In this document: positions 8,372 to 13,935 of the stretch, piece by piece
Numbering within the stretch: the first letter of the stretch is position 1
Layout of the letters: each line of letters begins with the position of its first letter
Source: PWND01 sp964601515
Lineage (GTDB): Bacteria > Bacteroidota > Bacteroidia > Bacteroidales > UBA7960
NCBI GenBank assembly: GCA_964601515.1
Contig: CAZRNU010000077.1
Location: forward strand, 1 to 13,935
Reading direction: 5' to 3'
Length of the DNA stretch: 13,935 nt
Notes under the pieces: model-generated
Databases searched by the model: none
What the model was told of the DNA's origin: nothing
Seen by the model: only the letters and a program-made list of their open reading frames with translations
Program-made: the position numbers and the translations under genes

Positions 8372-10537
8372 TTATGATATTTGAAATCCCAATATTAATA
8401 GTTTATTCTTCATTTCTAAGTCATTCTCATACAGATTCACAATACCCATTATCGAATCACTAAGTCCGTATTTTTTATTTGACAATAACACTTCCCATTC
8501 ATTAACACCCCCCTCAACAGCAACCTCTTCGTATTTTCTAAGAGTGGCCTGATTCATAAGCCATAACTTCTCATTAGGAAATATTTTAATTTTGCAGTCA
8601 TCTCTATATTCAGGATTGCTTGATATTCCATCGTAAAGAGAAATTATTTTCACAATTCCTTTAGCATCTGTAAGTATGAAGGGTAAGTTTAAACTGCTGA
8701 AATCAACAGTCATAGATTGATAATTTATTCTGGCCATTAAGAATCCACATTCGTTAGCGGTAAAACAATCTGTTAGGCTTGTTTTGCTCAATGTAGACCC
8801 CATATTACCGAATACTTCCTCCAAAATTCGGTGAGGATCATGAATCATTTGTTCTTTAACAACCTTTTCAAGCATTGTATTTACCATAACACACCAAAAA
8901 GCACCTGAAATGCTCTTCTGTGGGGCATCAAAAACGGCAACAAAGATATTGCCATTACATTCACAAATCCAAAATGAACTATCCGATAAAGATTTTGATT
9001 GAGTAGGATAAACAAAAAAATCATGTATAATTCCATGGGATATAGTATAACCTGATTTCAATGAATTTTGAAGCATAGCAGCATATCTCAAGCTACTTTC
9101 CACTTCATCCTTTCTATGCTCAAGGTCCAAAACTATCTGGTTTAATTCTTTCGATTTCTCGTTAAGTAATTCATTTTGAAGAGACACTTCGCTATTTTTT
9201 TCTCTGAGTTCTTCATTTAGCAACTCCAATGCTTCTTTTCGATTATAAAGCTCATCTCTGTGGCTCAATATAGCTTCATTTTGTTCACTTAGAATTTTGT
9301 TTACCTTAGCTTTCCTACTAATAAGCAACAAAATAATTACTAGAAATGAAACAAGCGCAATAAAAATAATCAGAGTGGAGTAAAAAACGAATAGGGATTT
9401 TCTTTTAGTAAGTGCATCCAGTTCTGACTTTTTCATTAGAACATTTATGCGCATCTCCTCAAATCTTTTTTCTTGTTCCGTTTTAATTTCAAGTAACTTA
9501 TTAGTTAGGTGAATAGCATTAATGCTGTCGTTTAACGAGATAAATAAATTATAATAATCTATAGCAGATTTATAATCACCAATTATTTCATAATTTTTTG
9601 ATAACATCTCATAATTGGCTCTTTGGAGGGGCAAAGAACTTAGCATCACACCTAACTGCAAACTTTTTGAGAAATACGCATTAGCTTTTCTGACATCACC
9701 CATTGCATTATAAACAAAACCTATGTTAAATAGCACATTACCTAATTCCTGATTGTTTCCGGTTTTTTCTCTAATTTCAGCGGCATTTTTAAACAATCTA
9801 ATAGCATTTCTAAAGTCTCTTTTATTATAAAAAATAATTGCCATATTATTTAACACATTTCCAACTCCCGGCAAATCATCTGCCTCGCGATACAAATCAT
9901 GTGACAATTGGTGATAATAAAAAGCTTTATCATAATCATTCATTCTGCGATATACAACTGCGAGATTATTCGCATAATTTGCAATTGGGCGAGGATCTCC
10001 AATAATTTTTGCCAGCCTCACCGCTTCTTGATAGTATTCCAAAGCTTTTTCCAAATTGCCAAATTGCTGATAAGACATTGCCAAATGATTATAAGATAGT
10101 GCTATTTTAACGGTATCTTTTAATTCAATAAACTCATTTAGAGCAAATACAAATTTTTCAATTGCATTAGAGAAGTGGCCTGCAGTATGGTGCATGTGCC
10201 CAACAACGATATGATGTTCAAGACAGTCTTCTATTTTACCAAGTTTTTCAGCCATTTCAATTGTTAGGCCGCAATAAACCAAAGCACTATCATAATCATT
10301 AAACCGCCAATACGAGCAAATTTTTTTTAATACTTCAAATTTATGACTTGGGTTAATGTTTCTATTAAATTCATCATATAATGAATCTATATTTTTGTCA
10401 ACAGGCTGGGAAATGGAATAATTTATATTGTGGGATAGAAAAAAGGAACATATAAAAAAGAGGCTTAGATTGATTTTATAAAAGCCTCTTGTAAGTATTC
10501 TGAATTGTTTATGGTAGTTATTTCTTTTCTGTTGCAT
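8372..10537 (-). CDS. TPR membrane protein with degenerate SpoIIE/PP2C-like (pseudophosphatase) domain
   Basis: About 721 residues; numbering here counts the TTG at 10540 as residue 1, but the ATG at 10537 is the likelier start. A signal peptide or anchor (about 24-45) precedes about seven tetratricopeptide repeats (about 68-345, e.g. the unit around GNLEKALEYYQEAV), so the sensor part is periplasmic. Then come a membrane helix (384-407), a coiled coil (410-480) and a C-terminal domain (485-722) that aligns with the phosphatase domain of the next gene (AAMLQNSL, FVYPTQSKSL, AVFDA....GA). Only D538 of the metal ligands survives. VSGDF has become SDSSF, TGHG is PQKS, FTDG is MNQA (N663), and the final TDD is KNK (711-713). 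It is probably catalytically dead and acts as a sensor or scaffold. It overlaps the coiled-coil gene by 20 bp. Confidence 0.88.
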   Translation of the reverse strand: MQQKRNNYHKQFRILTRGFYKINLSLFFICSFFLSHNINYSISQPVDKNIDSLYDEFNRNINPSHKFEVLKKICSYWRFNDYDSALVYCGLTIEMAEKLGKIEDCLEHHIVVGHMHHTAGHFSNAIEKFVFALNEFIELKDTVKIALSYNHLAMSYQQFGNLEKALEYYQEAVRLAKIIGDPRPIANYANNLAVVYRRMNDYDKAFYYHQLSHDLYREADDLPGVGNVLNNMAIIFYNKRDFRNAIRLFKNAAEIREKTGNNQELGNVLFNIGFVYNAMGDVRKANAYFSKSLQLGVMLSSLPLQRANYEMLSKNYEIIGDYKSAIDYYNLFISLNDSINAIHLTNKLLEIKTEQEKRFEEMRINVLMKKSELDALTKRKSLFVFYSTLIIFIALVSFLVIILLLISRKAKVNKILSEQNEAILSHRDELYNRKEALELLNEELREKNSEVSLQNELLNEKSKELNQIVLDLEHRKDEVESSLRYAAMLQNSLKSGYTISHGIIHDFFVYPTQSKSLSDSSFWICECNGNIFVAVFDAPQKSISGAFWCVMVNTMLEKVVKEQMIHDPHRILEEVFGNMGSTLSKTSLTDCFTANECGFLMARINYQSMTVDFSSLNLPFILTDAKGIVKIISLYDGISSNPEYRDDCKIKIFPNEKLWLMNQATLRKYEEVAVEGGVNEWEVLLSNKKYGLSDSIMGIVNLYENDLEMKNKLLILGFQIS

Positions 10538-10847
10538 CAATATAATGCATTAATATAGTATTTAACTCCTTAATATTACGTTCACTTTCCTGTAATTTTT
10601 CGTTAAGCTGTTCAATTTCCTCTCTTGCTTTTACTAGCTTGCTTTGAGTTTTATCTCCAATTCTAGTCATTTTCAGAGTATCATTAAGCAAAGAAGAGTA
10701 TGCGTTTATTAAGTCTGCAAATTCTATCTTAAGCATTTCAAAGCTAAGATTTTCAAGTTCCAGAATTCTATAGCATCTATCGATGCGTTCAAATTCAGGC
10801 TTAAAAATTTGCCTGAAAGATTCCCTATCATCAAATTTCTTTGTCAT
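10518..10847 (-). CDS. Small coiled-coil protein of a Sia-type operon (possible SiaD-stalk-like protein without a cyclase domain)
   Basis: 109 residues, no signal peptide or membrane helix, so cytoplasmic. Residues 1-60 are predicted helical. From 71 to 99 there is an uninterrupted heptad pattern, L71-A74-I78-L81-L85-S88-I92-L95-L99, with the 3/4 spacing of a parallel coiled coil. The segment NDTLKMTRIGDKTQSKL (55-71) resembles linkers that usually precede GGDEF or nucleotide-cyclase domains, but the protein stops ten residues after the last heptad and no GGDEF motif follows in any frame. It sits where siaD would be expected, directly after the SiaC-like gene (12-nt gap), and overlaps the next gene by 20 bp. 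I infer that it could be the SiaC-binding output partner. I recognise no named family with certainty; it could also be an adaptor between the kinase and phosphatase. Confidence 0.8.
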   Translation of the reverse strand: MTKKFDDRESFRQIFKPEFERIDRCYRILELENLSFEMLKIEFADLINAYSSLLNDTLKMTRIGDKTQSKLVKAREEIEQLNEKLQESERNIKELNTILMHYIDATEKK

Positions 10848-10859
10848 TGTATCAAATAT

Positions 10860-11234
10860 TTAGAATGAAACATACTCATGAGGTAATTCAAGCTCAACAA
10901 ACAATTCCTCACCACTTTCCAATATATCATCATCGTCCTTTGCATAATGCCAGTTTACTTGCACTTTTCCACCACTCTTATGATAATTCTCTAAAATTTC
11001 AAGGACTATTAGAAAACATTTGGATGTGCTTGTGTTAAAATAAGTAATGTGAAAGTTTAACTCAAGTGGTTTTTTTGTAGTTTCAATATACTCATTCATC
11101 CAATCAAGTAAAGGCTGGTAAAACTCCACTGAGTTTTCAGGATAACTAGATCCTTTAATTTTAAGTTTACCCGAATCTACTATGAACTCAACACTTGGAG
11201 TATATTTTGTCTGTTCAATTATTAAATCTTTCAT
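10860..11234 (-). CDS. siaC: SiaC-family regulatory phosphoprotein (DUF1987)
   Basis: 124 residues, cytoplasmic, a STAS-like small alpha/beta protein. The family hallmarks are all present: the N-terminal TKYTPSVEF, SYPENSVEFYQPLLDW (30-45), and the central ITYFNTSTSKCF, in which T68 matches the phosphorylated threonine reported for Pseudomonas SiaC (position from memory). The C-terminal segment GGKVQVNWHYAKDDDDILESGE (88-109, given in outline) is also typical. In the known system SiaB phosphorylates and SiaA dephosphorylates this protein, and the unphosphorylated form binds and activates the diguanylate cyclase SiaD. Here it lies 29 nt after the SiaB-like gene and 12 nt before the coiled-coil gene. 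Full length, ATG start. The family assignment is strong; the partner is an inference. Confidence 0.92.
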   Translation of the reverse strand: MKDLIIEQTKYTPSVEFIVDSGKLKIKGSSYPENSVEFYQPLLDWMNEYIETTKKPLELNFHITYFNTSTSKCFLIVLEILENYHKSGGKVQVNWHYAKDDDDILESGEELFVELELPHEYVSF

Positions 11235-11263
11235 GTTTTCAAGATTATATATTTATGTTATAA

Positions 11264-11818
11264 TTAGTTTTCTGTTAATTTCACTTTAAGAATGAAATAA
11301 TAATTTCCATCTTCAAGCTGGATAAAATCAAATTCCATTGGAGTGAATGTTTTTCTCACAATATCTATCAATCCGAGCCCTGCCCCTTTACTGCCTTCTT
11401 CTGTTTTTAGTCTTCTTCTTATTATATAAAGTTGCTTAAGCTCTTCTTGTGTCATTCTGTTAATAAGTCTACATTTTTCGCTTATATGTTCTTTTTGTTT
11501 TTCACTAATAAGGTTTTTAGAAATAATTTCATAAGCCCCTTTATTTTTTAACAAAACAATATTACCTATTCCATAAGTGGTACCATCATCAACAACAAAT
11601 TTCTCAAGTGAATAGTGTAAAATATTTTGTGTCATTTCAATAAAAACAGCAAAAATTCTTTTTACAAGAGGTTGCGCACAATAATAAGATAATTCTCCCC
11701 TAACTGTCTCCCCCAGACTAACAATTAAATCCTGCGATAGTACTCCGTTAAAGGCAAATACCACTTCTGACCCATTTGCGGGATAGAATACAGAGTTGAG
11801 GTAGAGTTTATTCTGCAT
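11264..11818 (-). CDS. siaB: SiaB-family protein kinase (GHKL ATPase fold, DUF6272)
   Basis: 184 residues, cytoplasmic, first gene of the five-gene operon. A GHKL-type ATP-binding domain is visible: an N box in FIEMTQNILHYS (59-70, with E61 and N65) and a glycine lid SKGAGLGLIDIVRK (143-156). This is the pattern of SiaB and of anti-sigma-type kinases rather than of a sensor histidine kinase, because there is no dimerisation helix with a phospho-histidine. A clear D-x-G-x-G motif is not seen; the corresponding region near residue 100 (IISKNLIS) is divergent, as in other SiaB proteins. Its expected reaction is ATP-dependent phosphorylation of the threonine of the SiaC-like product encoded 29 nt downstream. 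A -7 box lies about 50 nt upstream, next to a perfect 13-bp palindrome. Confidence 0.87.
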   Translation of the reverse strand: MQNKLYLNSVFYPANGSEVVFAFNGVLSQDLIVSLGETVRGELSYYCAQPLVKRIFAVFIEMTQNILHYSLEKFVVDDGTTYGIGNIVLLKNKGAYEIISKNLISEKQKEHISEKCRLINRMTQEELKQLYIIRRRLKTEEGSKGAGLGLIDIVRKTFTPMEFDFIQLEDGNYYFILKVKLTEN

Positions 11819-11860
11819 AGTTACCTTTATCGGCAGGAATAAATAAATTGTATACTTAAC

Positions 11861-11873
11861 TTGACAAAGTCAA
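11861..11873. promoter_or_regulatory. Palindrome at the start region of the Sia-like operon
   Basis: TTGAC-AAA-GTCAA is a perfect inverted repeat. It overlaps the last bases of the -7 box at 11871-11878 and covers the predicted transcription start on the minus strand, the classic place for a repressor operator. As an RNA hairpin it would be short (5 bp, 3-nt loop). No regulator gene is nearby to pair it with. Confidence 0.35.
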
Positions 11874-11878
11874 AAATA
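11871..11878 (-). promoter_or_regulatory. -7 promoter box of the Sia-like operon
   Basis: Minus-strand TATTTTTG fits TAnnTTTG and would give a leader of roughly 45 nt before the SiaB-like ATG at 11818. It is the only such box in the correct orientation in the 11819-11948 spacer, which otherwise shows AT-rich sequence without a strong terminator for pcm. Confidence 0.45.
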
Positions 11879-11948
11879 ATAGAATTATTTTAATTTATGT
11901 AATAAAAAAAACAATTTTAAAGCAAAAAGTTAATTTTTCAACAACTGT

Positions 11949-12593
11949 TTACAAAGTTCGGTCATTAAGCAATGGTACAAAACGAAAATATCCACAGGTT
12001 TTAGTGTCAAAAACGTCATCCTCAATCTTAATAATTTTTTGCATTTGTTGTGTATCTCCAACTCCAACAGGTATTACAAGAATGCCACCAATTTTTAGCT
12101 GTTTCAACAATGCCTCCGGTATAAAGGGAGCTGCTGCAGTAACTAAAATTTTATCAAAAGGAGCAAAAGCAGGCAACCCTTTATAACCATCACCATAGTA
12201 CATTTTAGGAAAAAAATTCATTTGTTCCAGCAATGGTTTTGTTTTATTAAATAAAGTTTTAATTCTTTCTATTGTATAAACCCTTGCTCCCATTTCCATC
12301 AATACACAAGCCTGATATCCGCTCCCTGTTCCTATTTCAAGCACTTTATCTCCCTTCCTTATTTCTAATAGTTCTGTCTGAAAAGCAACAGTATATGGTT
12401 GACTAATAGTTTGACCTGAACCAATCGGAAAAGGCTTATCTTGGTAGGCAAACTCCACAAAAGAAGAATCCATGAAAAAATGTCGAGGAATATTTTCAAT
12501 TGCAAGTAATACATTTTCATCCTTAATCCCTTTACTTCTAACTTCTTCAGCAAGTTGCTTTCTTAGTCCTTTATGTTTATAAGTATCTTTCAC
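11949..12593 (-). CDS. pcm: Protein-L-isoaspartate O-methyltransferase, GTG start
   Basis: 214 residues, normal for the family. Pcm uses S-adenosylmethionine to methylate L-isoaspartyl residues that arise by spontaneous ageing of Asn and Asp, starting their repair, in the cytoplasm. Visible signatures are the substrate-side motif GSGQTISQPY (58-67, with the conserved Ser64), SAM-binding motif I VLEIGTGSGYQA (84-95), acidic E109 in YTIERI, the YYGDGYKG loop (132-139) and ILVTAAAPFIP (149-159), then GGILVIPVG. GTG at 12593 is the only reasonable start: upstream the frame closes at a stop (12621-12623) with no ATG between, and the N-terminus (YKHKGLRKQL) already matches full-length homologues. 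It has its own -7 box and diverges from the oxidoreductase gene; it is separated by 130 nt from the Sia-like operon, so probably not part of it. Confidence 0.95.
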   Translation of the reverse strand: MKDTYKHKGLRKQLAEEVRSKGIKDENVLLAIENIPRHFFMDSSFVEFAYQDKPFPIGSGQTISQPYTVAFQTELLEIRKGDKVLEIGTGSGYQACVLMEMGARVYTIERIKTLFNKTKPLLEQMNFFPKMYYGDGYKGLPAFAPFDKILVTAAAPFIPEALLKQLKIGGILVIPVGVGDTQQMQKIIKIEDDVFDTKTCGYFRFVPLLNDRTL

Positions 12594-12623
12594 GTTTTTA
12601 TTGTTTACAAAACAATTTAGTTA

Positions 12624-12631
12624 CAAAGTTA
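12624..12631 (-). promoter_or_regulatory. -7 promoter box of pcm
   Basis: Minus-strand TAACTTTG fits TAnnTTTG and lies about 30 nt before the GTG start. It diverges from the box at 12691-12698. Confidence 0.5.
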
Positions 12632-12656
12632 TTCACATTATTTCATTAATAATTCA

Positions 12657-12673
12657 CGAAAATAATAATTTCG
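12657..12673. promoter_or_regulatory. Imperfect palindrome between the divergent pcm and oxidoreductase promoters
   Basis: CGAAAATAATAATTTCG is a 17-bp inverted repeat with a single mismatched pair. It lies between the two divergent -7 boxes and covers the expected -33 region of the rightward promoter (TTTCG ends 17 bp before that -7 box). It could be a shared operator or two back-to-back -33 elements; AT-rich chance is also possible. Confidence 0.3.
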
Positions 12674-12690
12674 CACGCTATAAAAAATTT

Positions 12691-12698
12691 TACATTTG
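12691..12698 (+). promoter_or_regulatory. -7 promoter box of the Gfo/Idh oxidoreductase
   Basis: TACATTTG fits TAnnTTTG and lies 33 nt before the ATG at 12732. A TTTCG at 12669-12673 may serve as a poor -33 element. Confidence 0.5.
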
Positions 12699-12731
12699 CA
12701 AAAATGATTTATTAACAATAAACAGCCTTAT

Positions 12732-13718
12732 ATGATAAAGTTTGGAGTTTTCGGTGCCGGTCATCTGGGAAAGATACACATTAAATGTATTTTAGCATCT
12801 GAGCATATTGAATTAGCGGGATTTTATGATCCAGACGACACAATAGCTGCTGAAGTTATTGAGATGTATGGAATAAAACGATTTCAAACCCCTGAAGAGC
12901 TTATCGAGGCAAGCCAGGTGATAGACATTGTGTCGCCCACAACCTCACATTACGAAAATGCATCTAAGGCATTAAAGAAATCACGTCATGTATTTATTGA
13001 AAAGCCTCTCACAACCAGCCTCGATGAAGCCAAAAAACTTATATCTCTAGCAAGAGAAGCTAATGTTAAGGTCCAGGTTGGCCATGTTGAAAGGTTTAAC
13101 CCTGCTTTTATAGCAGCATCAAAACATATTTCAAATCCTATGTTTATCGAAACTCACAGGCTAGCCCAATTTAATCCTAGAGGTACTGATGTTCCTGTTG
13201 TTTTAGATCTTATGATTCATGATATAGATATAATTTTAAGTATAGTTAAGTCAGGAGTAAAAAAAATATCTGCCAGTGGCGTTTCTGTGGTTTCAGACAG
13301 TCCTGACATTGCGAACGCCAGATTAGAATTTAATAATGGTTGTGTTGCAAATTTAACAGCAAGCAGGATATCAATGAAAAATATGAGGAAATCAAGGTTT
13401 TTTCAAAAAGACAGTTATATCTCAGTAGATTTTCTTGCAAAAGATGTTGAAATATTTAAAATGAAAGACTATGATGGCGAAAATCCTTTTGCATTAGTTT
13501 TAGATTTGGGTAAAAACAAACCTAAGAAACAAATATTAGTTGAAAAACCTGAGATAGATCAGATTAACGCTATTCAAACAGAGTTGGAAACTTTTGTAGA
13601 ATCTATTGAGACAAATAAAGAACCTCTTGTTACAATTCAAGATGGATATAACTCACTTGAAGTTGCATATAAAATAATTGACAAAATTCAAAAACCATAT
13701 TCAGCAATTAGCATTTAG
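12732..13718 (+). CDS. Gfo/Idh/MocA-family NAD(P)-dependent oxidoreductase, probably acting on a nucleotide sugar
   Basis: 328 residues. The N-terminal Rossmann fold has GVFGAGHLGKIH (G8, G10, G13) for NAD(P), then IDIVSPTTSHYENA (64-77) and the signature VFIEKPLTTS with E90, K91 and P92. The catalytic half has VGHVERFNPAF (116-126) and DLMIHDIDI (159-167), in which K91 and H163 are the expected catalytic pair. The GHVERFNP form occurs in sugar-nucleotide dehydrogenases; UDP-GlcNAc 3-dehydrogenase (GnnA type, for amino-sugar lipid A) is one possibility, but its partner aminotransferase is not in the window. Length is normal and the ATG at 12732 opens directly into the first beta strand. The next gene on the same strand appears to be a sugar transferase, 148 nt on, which supports a role in glycan precursors. 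Substrate is unproven. Confidence 0.9.
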   Translation: MIKFGVFGAGHLGKIHIKCILASEHIELAGFYDPDDTIAAEVIEMYGIKRFQTPEELIEASQVIDIVSPTTSHYENASKALKKSRHVFIEKPLTTSLDEAKKLISLAREANVKVQVGHVERFNPAFIAASKHISNPMFIETHRLAQFNPRGTDVPVVLDLMIHDIDIILSIVKSGVKKISASGVSVVSDSPDIANARLEFNNGCVANLTASRISMKNMRKSRFFQKDSYISVDFLAKDVEIFKMKDYDGENPFALVLDLGKNKPKKQILVEKPEIDQINAIQTELETFVESIETNKEPLVTIQDGYNSLEVAYKIIDKIQKPYSAISI

Positions 13719-13745
13719 TGAAATAATTAAATCATATCAAAACTT

Positions 13746-13753
13746 TATATTTG
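13746..13753 (+). promoter_or_regulatory. -7 promoter box upstream of the sugar transferase
   Basis: TATATTTG matches TAnnTTTG and predicts a leader of about 105 nt before the ATG at 13867. The same bases also form the left half of a weak ATATT-TGG-AATAT hairpin (13747-13759) followed by seven T, which could instead end the oxidoreductase transcript. Confidence 0.35.
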
Positions 13754-13762
13754 GAATATTTT

Positions 13763-13778
13763 TTTGCATTTTTGCAAA
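13763..13778. repeat. Perfect inverted repeat in the leader of the sugar transferase
   Basis: TTTGCA-TTTT-TGCAAA has perfect 6-bp arms around a 4-nt loop, a few bases after the predicted transcription start. No T-run follows on the plus strand, so it is not a terminator for the upstream gene; it may be an operator or a 5'-end RNA hairpin. Confidence 0.3.
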
Positions 13779-13866
13779 CAAACAATAATGGGATGCTATT
13801 ACCGTTTATAAAAATGATATAAAGTCTGAATAATTAGATAAATATGCCTGAATCTATACAGTTATA

Positions 13867-13935
13867 ATGGAGAAAAAACTACAGAAAATCCAGGTTTTTA
13901 AATACATCATTTTTGATTATCTCTCCTCGGTTATT
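13867..13935 (+). CDS. Partial: N-terminus of a polyprenyl-phosphate sugar transferase (WcaJ-like), runs off the window
   Basis: An ATG at 13867 opens a frame of 23 codons with no stop before the window ends. The peptide (MEKKLQKIQVF, then KYIIFDYLSSVI) matches the very characteristic start of Bacteroidota exopolysaccharide polyprenyl glycosylphosphotransferases, which begin with a basic stretch and K-Y-x-x-x-D-x-x-S-A/S at the beginning of the first membrane helix. Such enzymes load the first sugar phosphate onto undecaprenyl phosphate at the inner membrane. The rest of the protein, including the catalytic domain, lies outside the window, so the call rests on a short recognisable peptide, the in-frame opening and the sugar-related gene upstream. 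Confidence 0.6.
   Translation, partial: MEKKLQKIQVFKYIIFDYLSSVI

Noticed and set aside
11879..11948. Terminator for pcm in the AT-rich spacer
   Set aside because: There are A/T runs on the relevant strand but no GC-containing stem before them, so a specific terminator cannot be supported.
12004..12553. Short frames overlapping pcm on both strands
   Set aside because: The pcm frame holds all methyltransferase motifs; the overlapping frames have biased, low-complexity products.
13788..13811. Seven-codon ATG frame in the leader of the sugar transferase
   Set aside because: Too short and without a ribosome-binding context or link to a regulated amino acid; not enough to call a leader peptide.

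Overview
The window is AT-rich and reads as a chromosomal segment of a member of the Bacteroidota, probably an uncultured or lightly studied one. The main support is the -7 promoter box typical of that phylum, TAnnTTTG. It appears in the correct orientation upstream of the head of essentially every transcription unit here (nine sites), and Shine-Dalgarno sequences are absent. The protein families fit as well: TPR/SpoIIE phosphatases, a SiaB/SiaC pair, a Bacteroidota-type sugar transferase and a GTG-started Pcm.

Left part (1-2668): the 5' half of a tRNA-His(GTG) gene on the minus strand runs off the window edge. Diverging from it are a family-4 glycosyltransferase and, 4 nt behind it, a TTG-started Wzx-like polysaccharide flippase. 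This is a small surface-polysaccharide unit. Middle-left (2697-5468, minus): a secreted thioredoxin-fold protein is followed by a membrane-anchored hybrid sensor kinase (PAS, HisKA, HATPase, receiver). Next (5588-6811, plus) is a single DppC/OppC-type ABC permease with a large extra-membrane insertion and none of its partners nearby. Its 3' end overlaps the 3' end of the convergent signalling operon by 8 bp.

Central part (11818 down to 6804, minus): five tightly packed genes form a SiaABC-like partner-switching operon. They are a SiaB-type GHKL kinase, a SiaC-type (DUF1987) phosphoprotein with its Thr-containing YFNTSTSK motif, a 109-residue coiled-coil protein, a TPR membrane protein ending in a SpoIIE-type phosphatase domain that has lost most of its metal ligands, and a second membrane protein ending in an intact SpoIIE/PP2C domain. 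In Pseudomonas aeruginosa the output of this switch is the diguanylate cyclase SiaD, which SiaC binds through an N-terminal helical stalk. Here the stalk-like protein ends without any GGDEF domain, and a pseudophosphatase sits beside the active phosphatase. This rewired Sia module is the most interesting system in the window.

Right part (11949-13935): pcm (protein-L-isoaspartate methyltransferase, minus) diverges from a Gfo/Idh/MocA oxidoreductase (plus). The oxidoreductase is followed by the first 23 codons of what looks like a polyprenyl-phosphate sugar transferase, so the window returns to sugar-nucleotide and polysaccharide functions. No CRISPR array, insertion sequence or rRNA was seen, and no gene-free stretch exceeds 300 bases.
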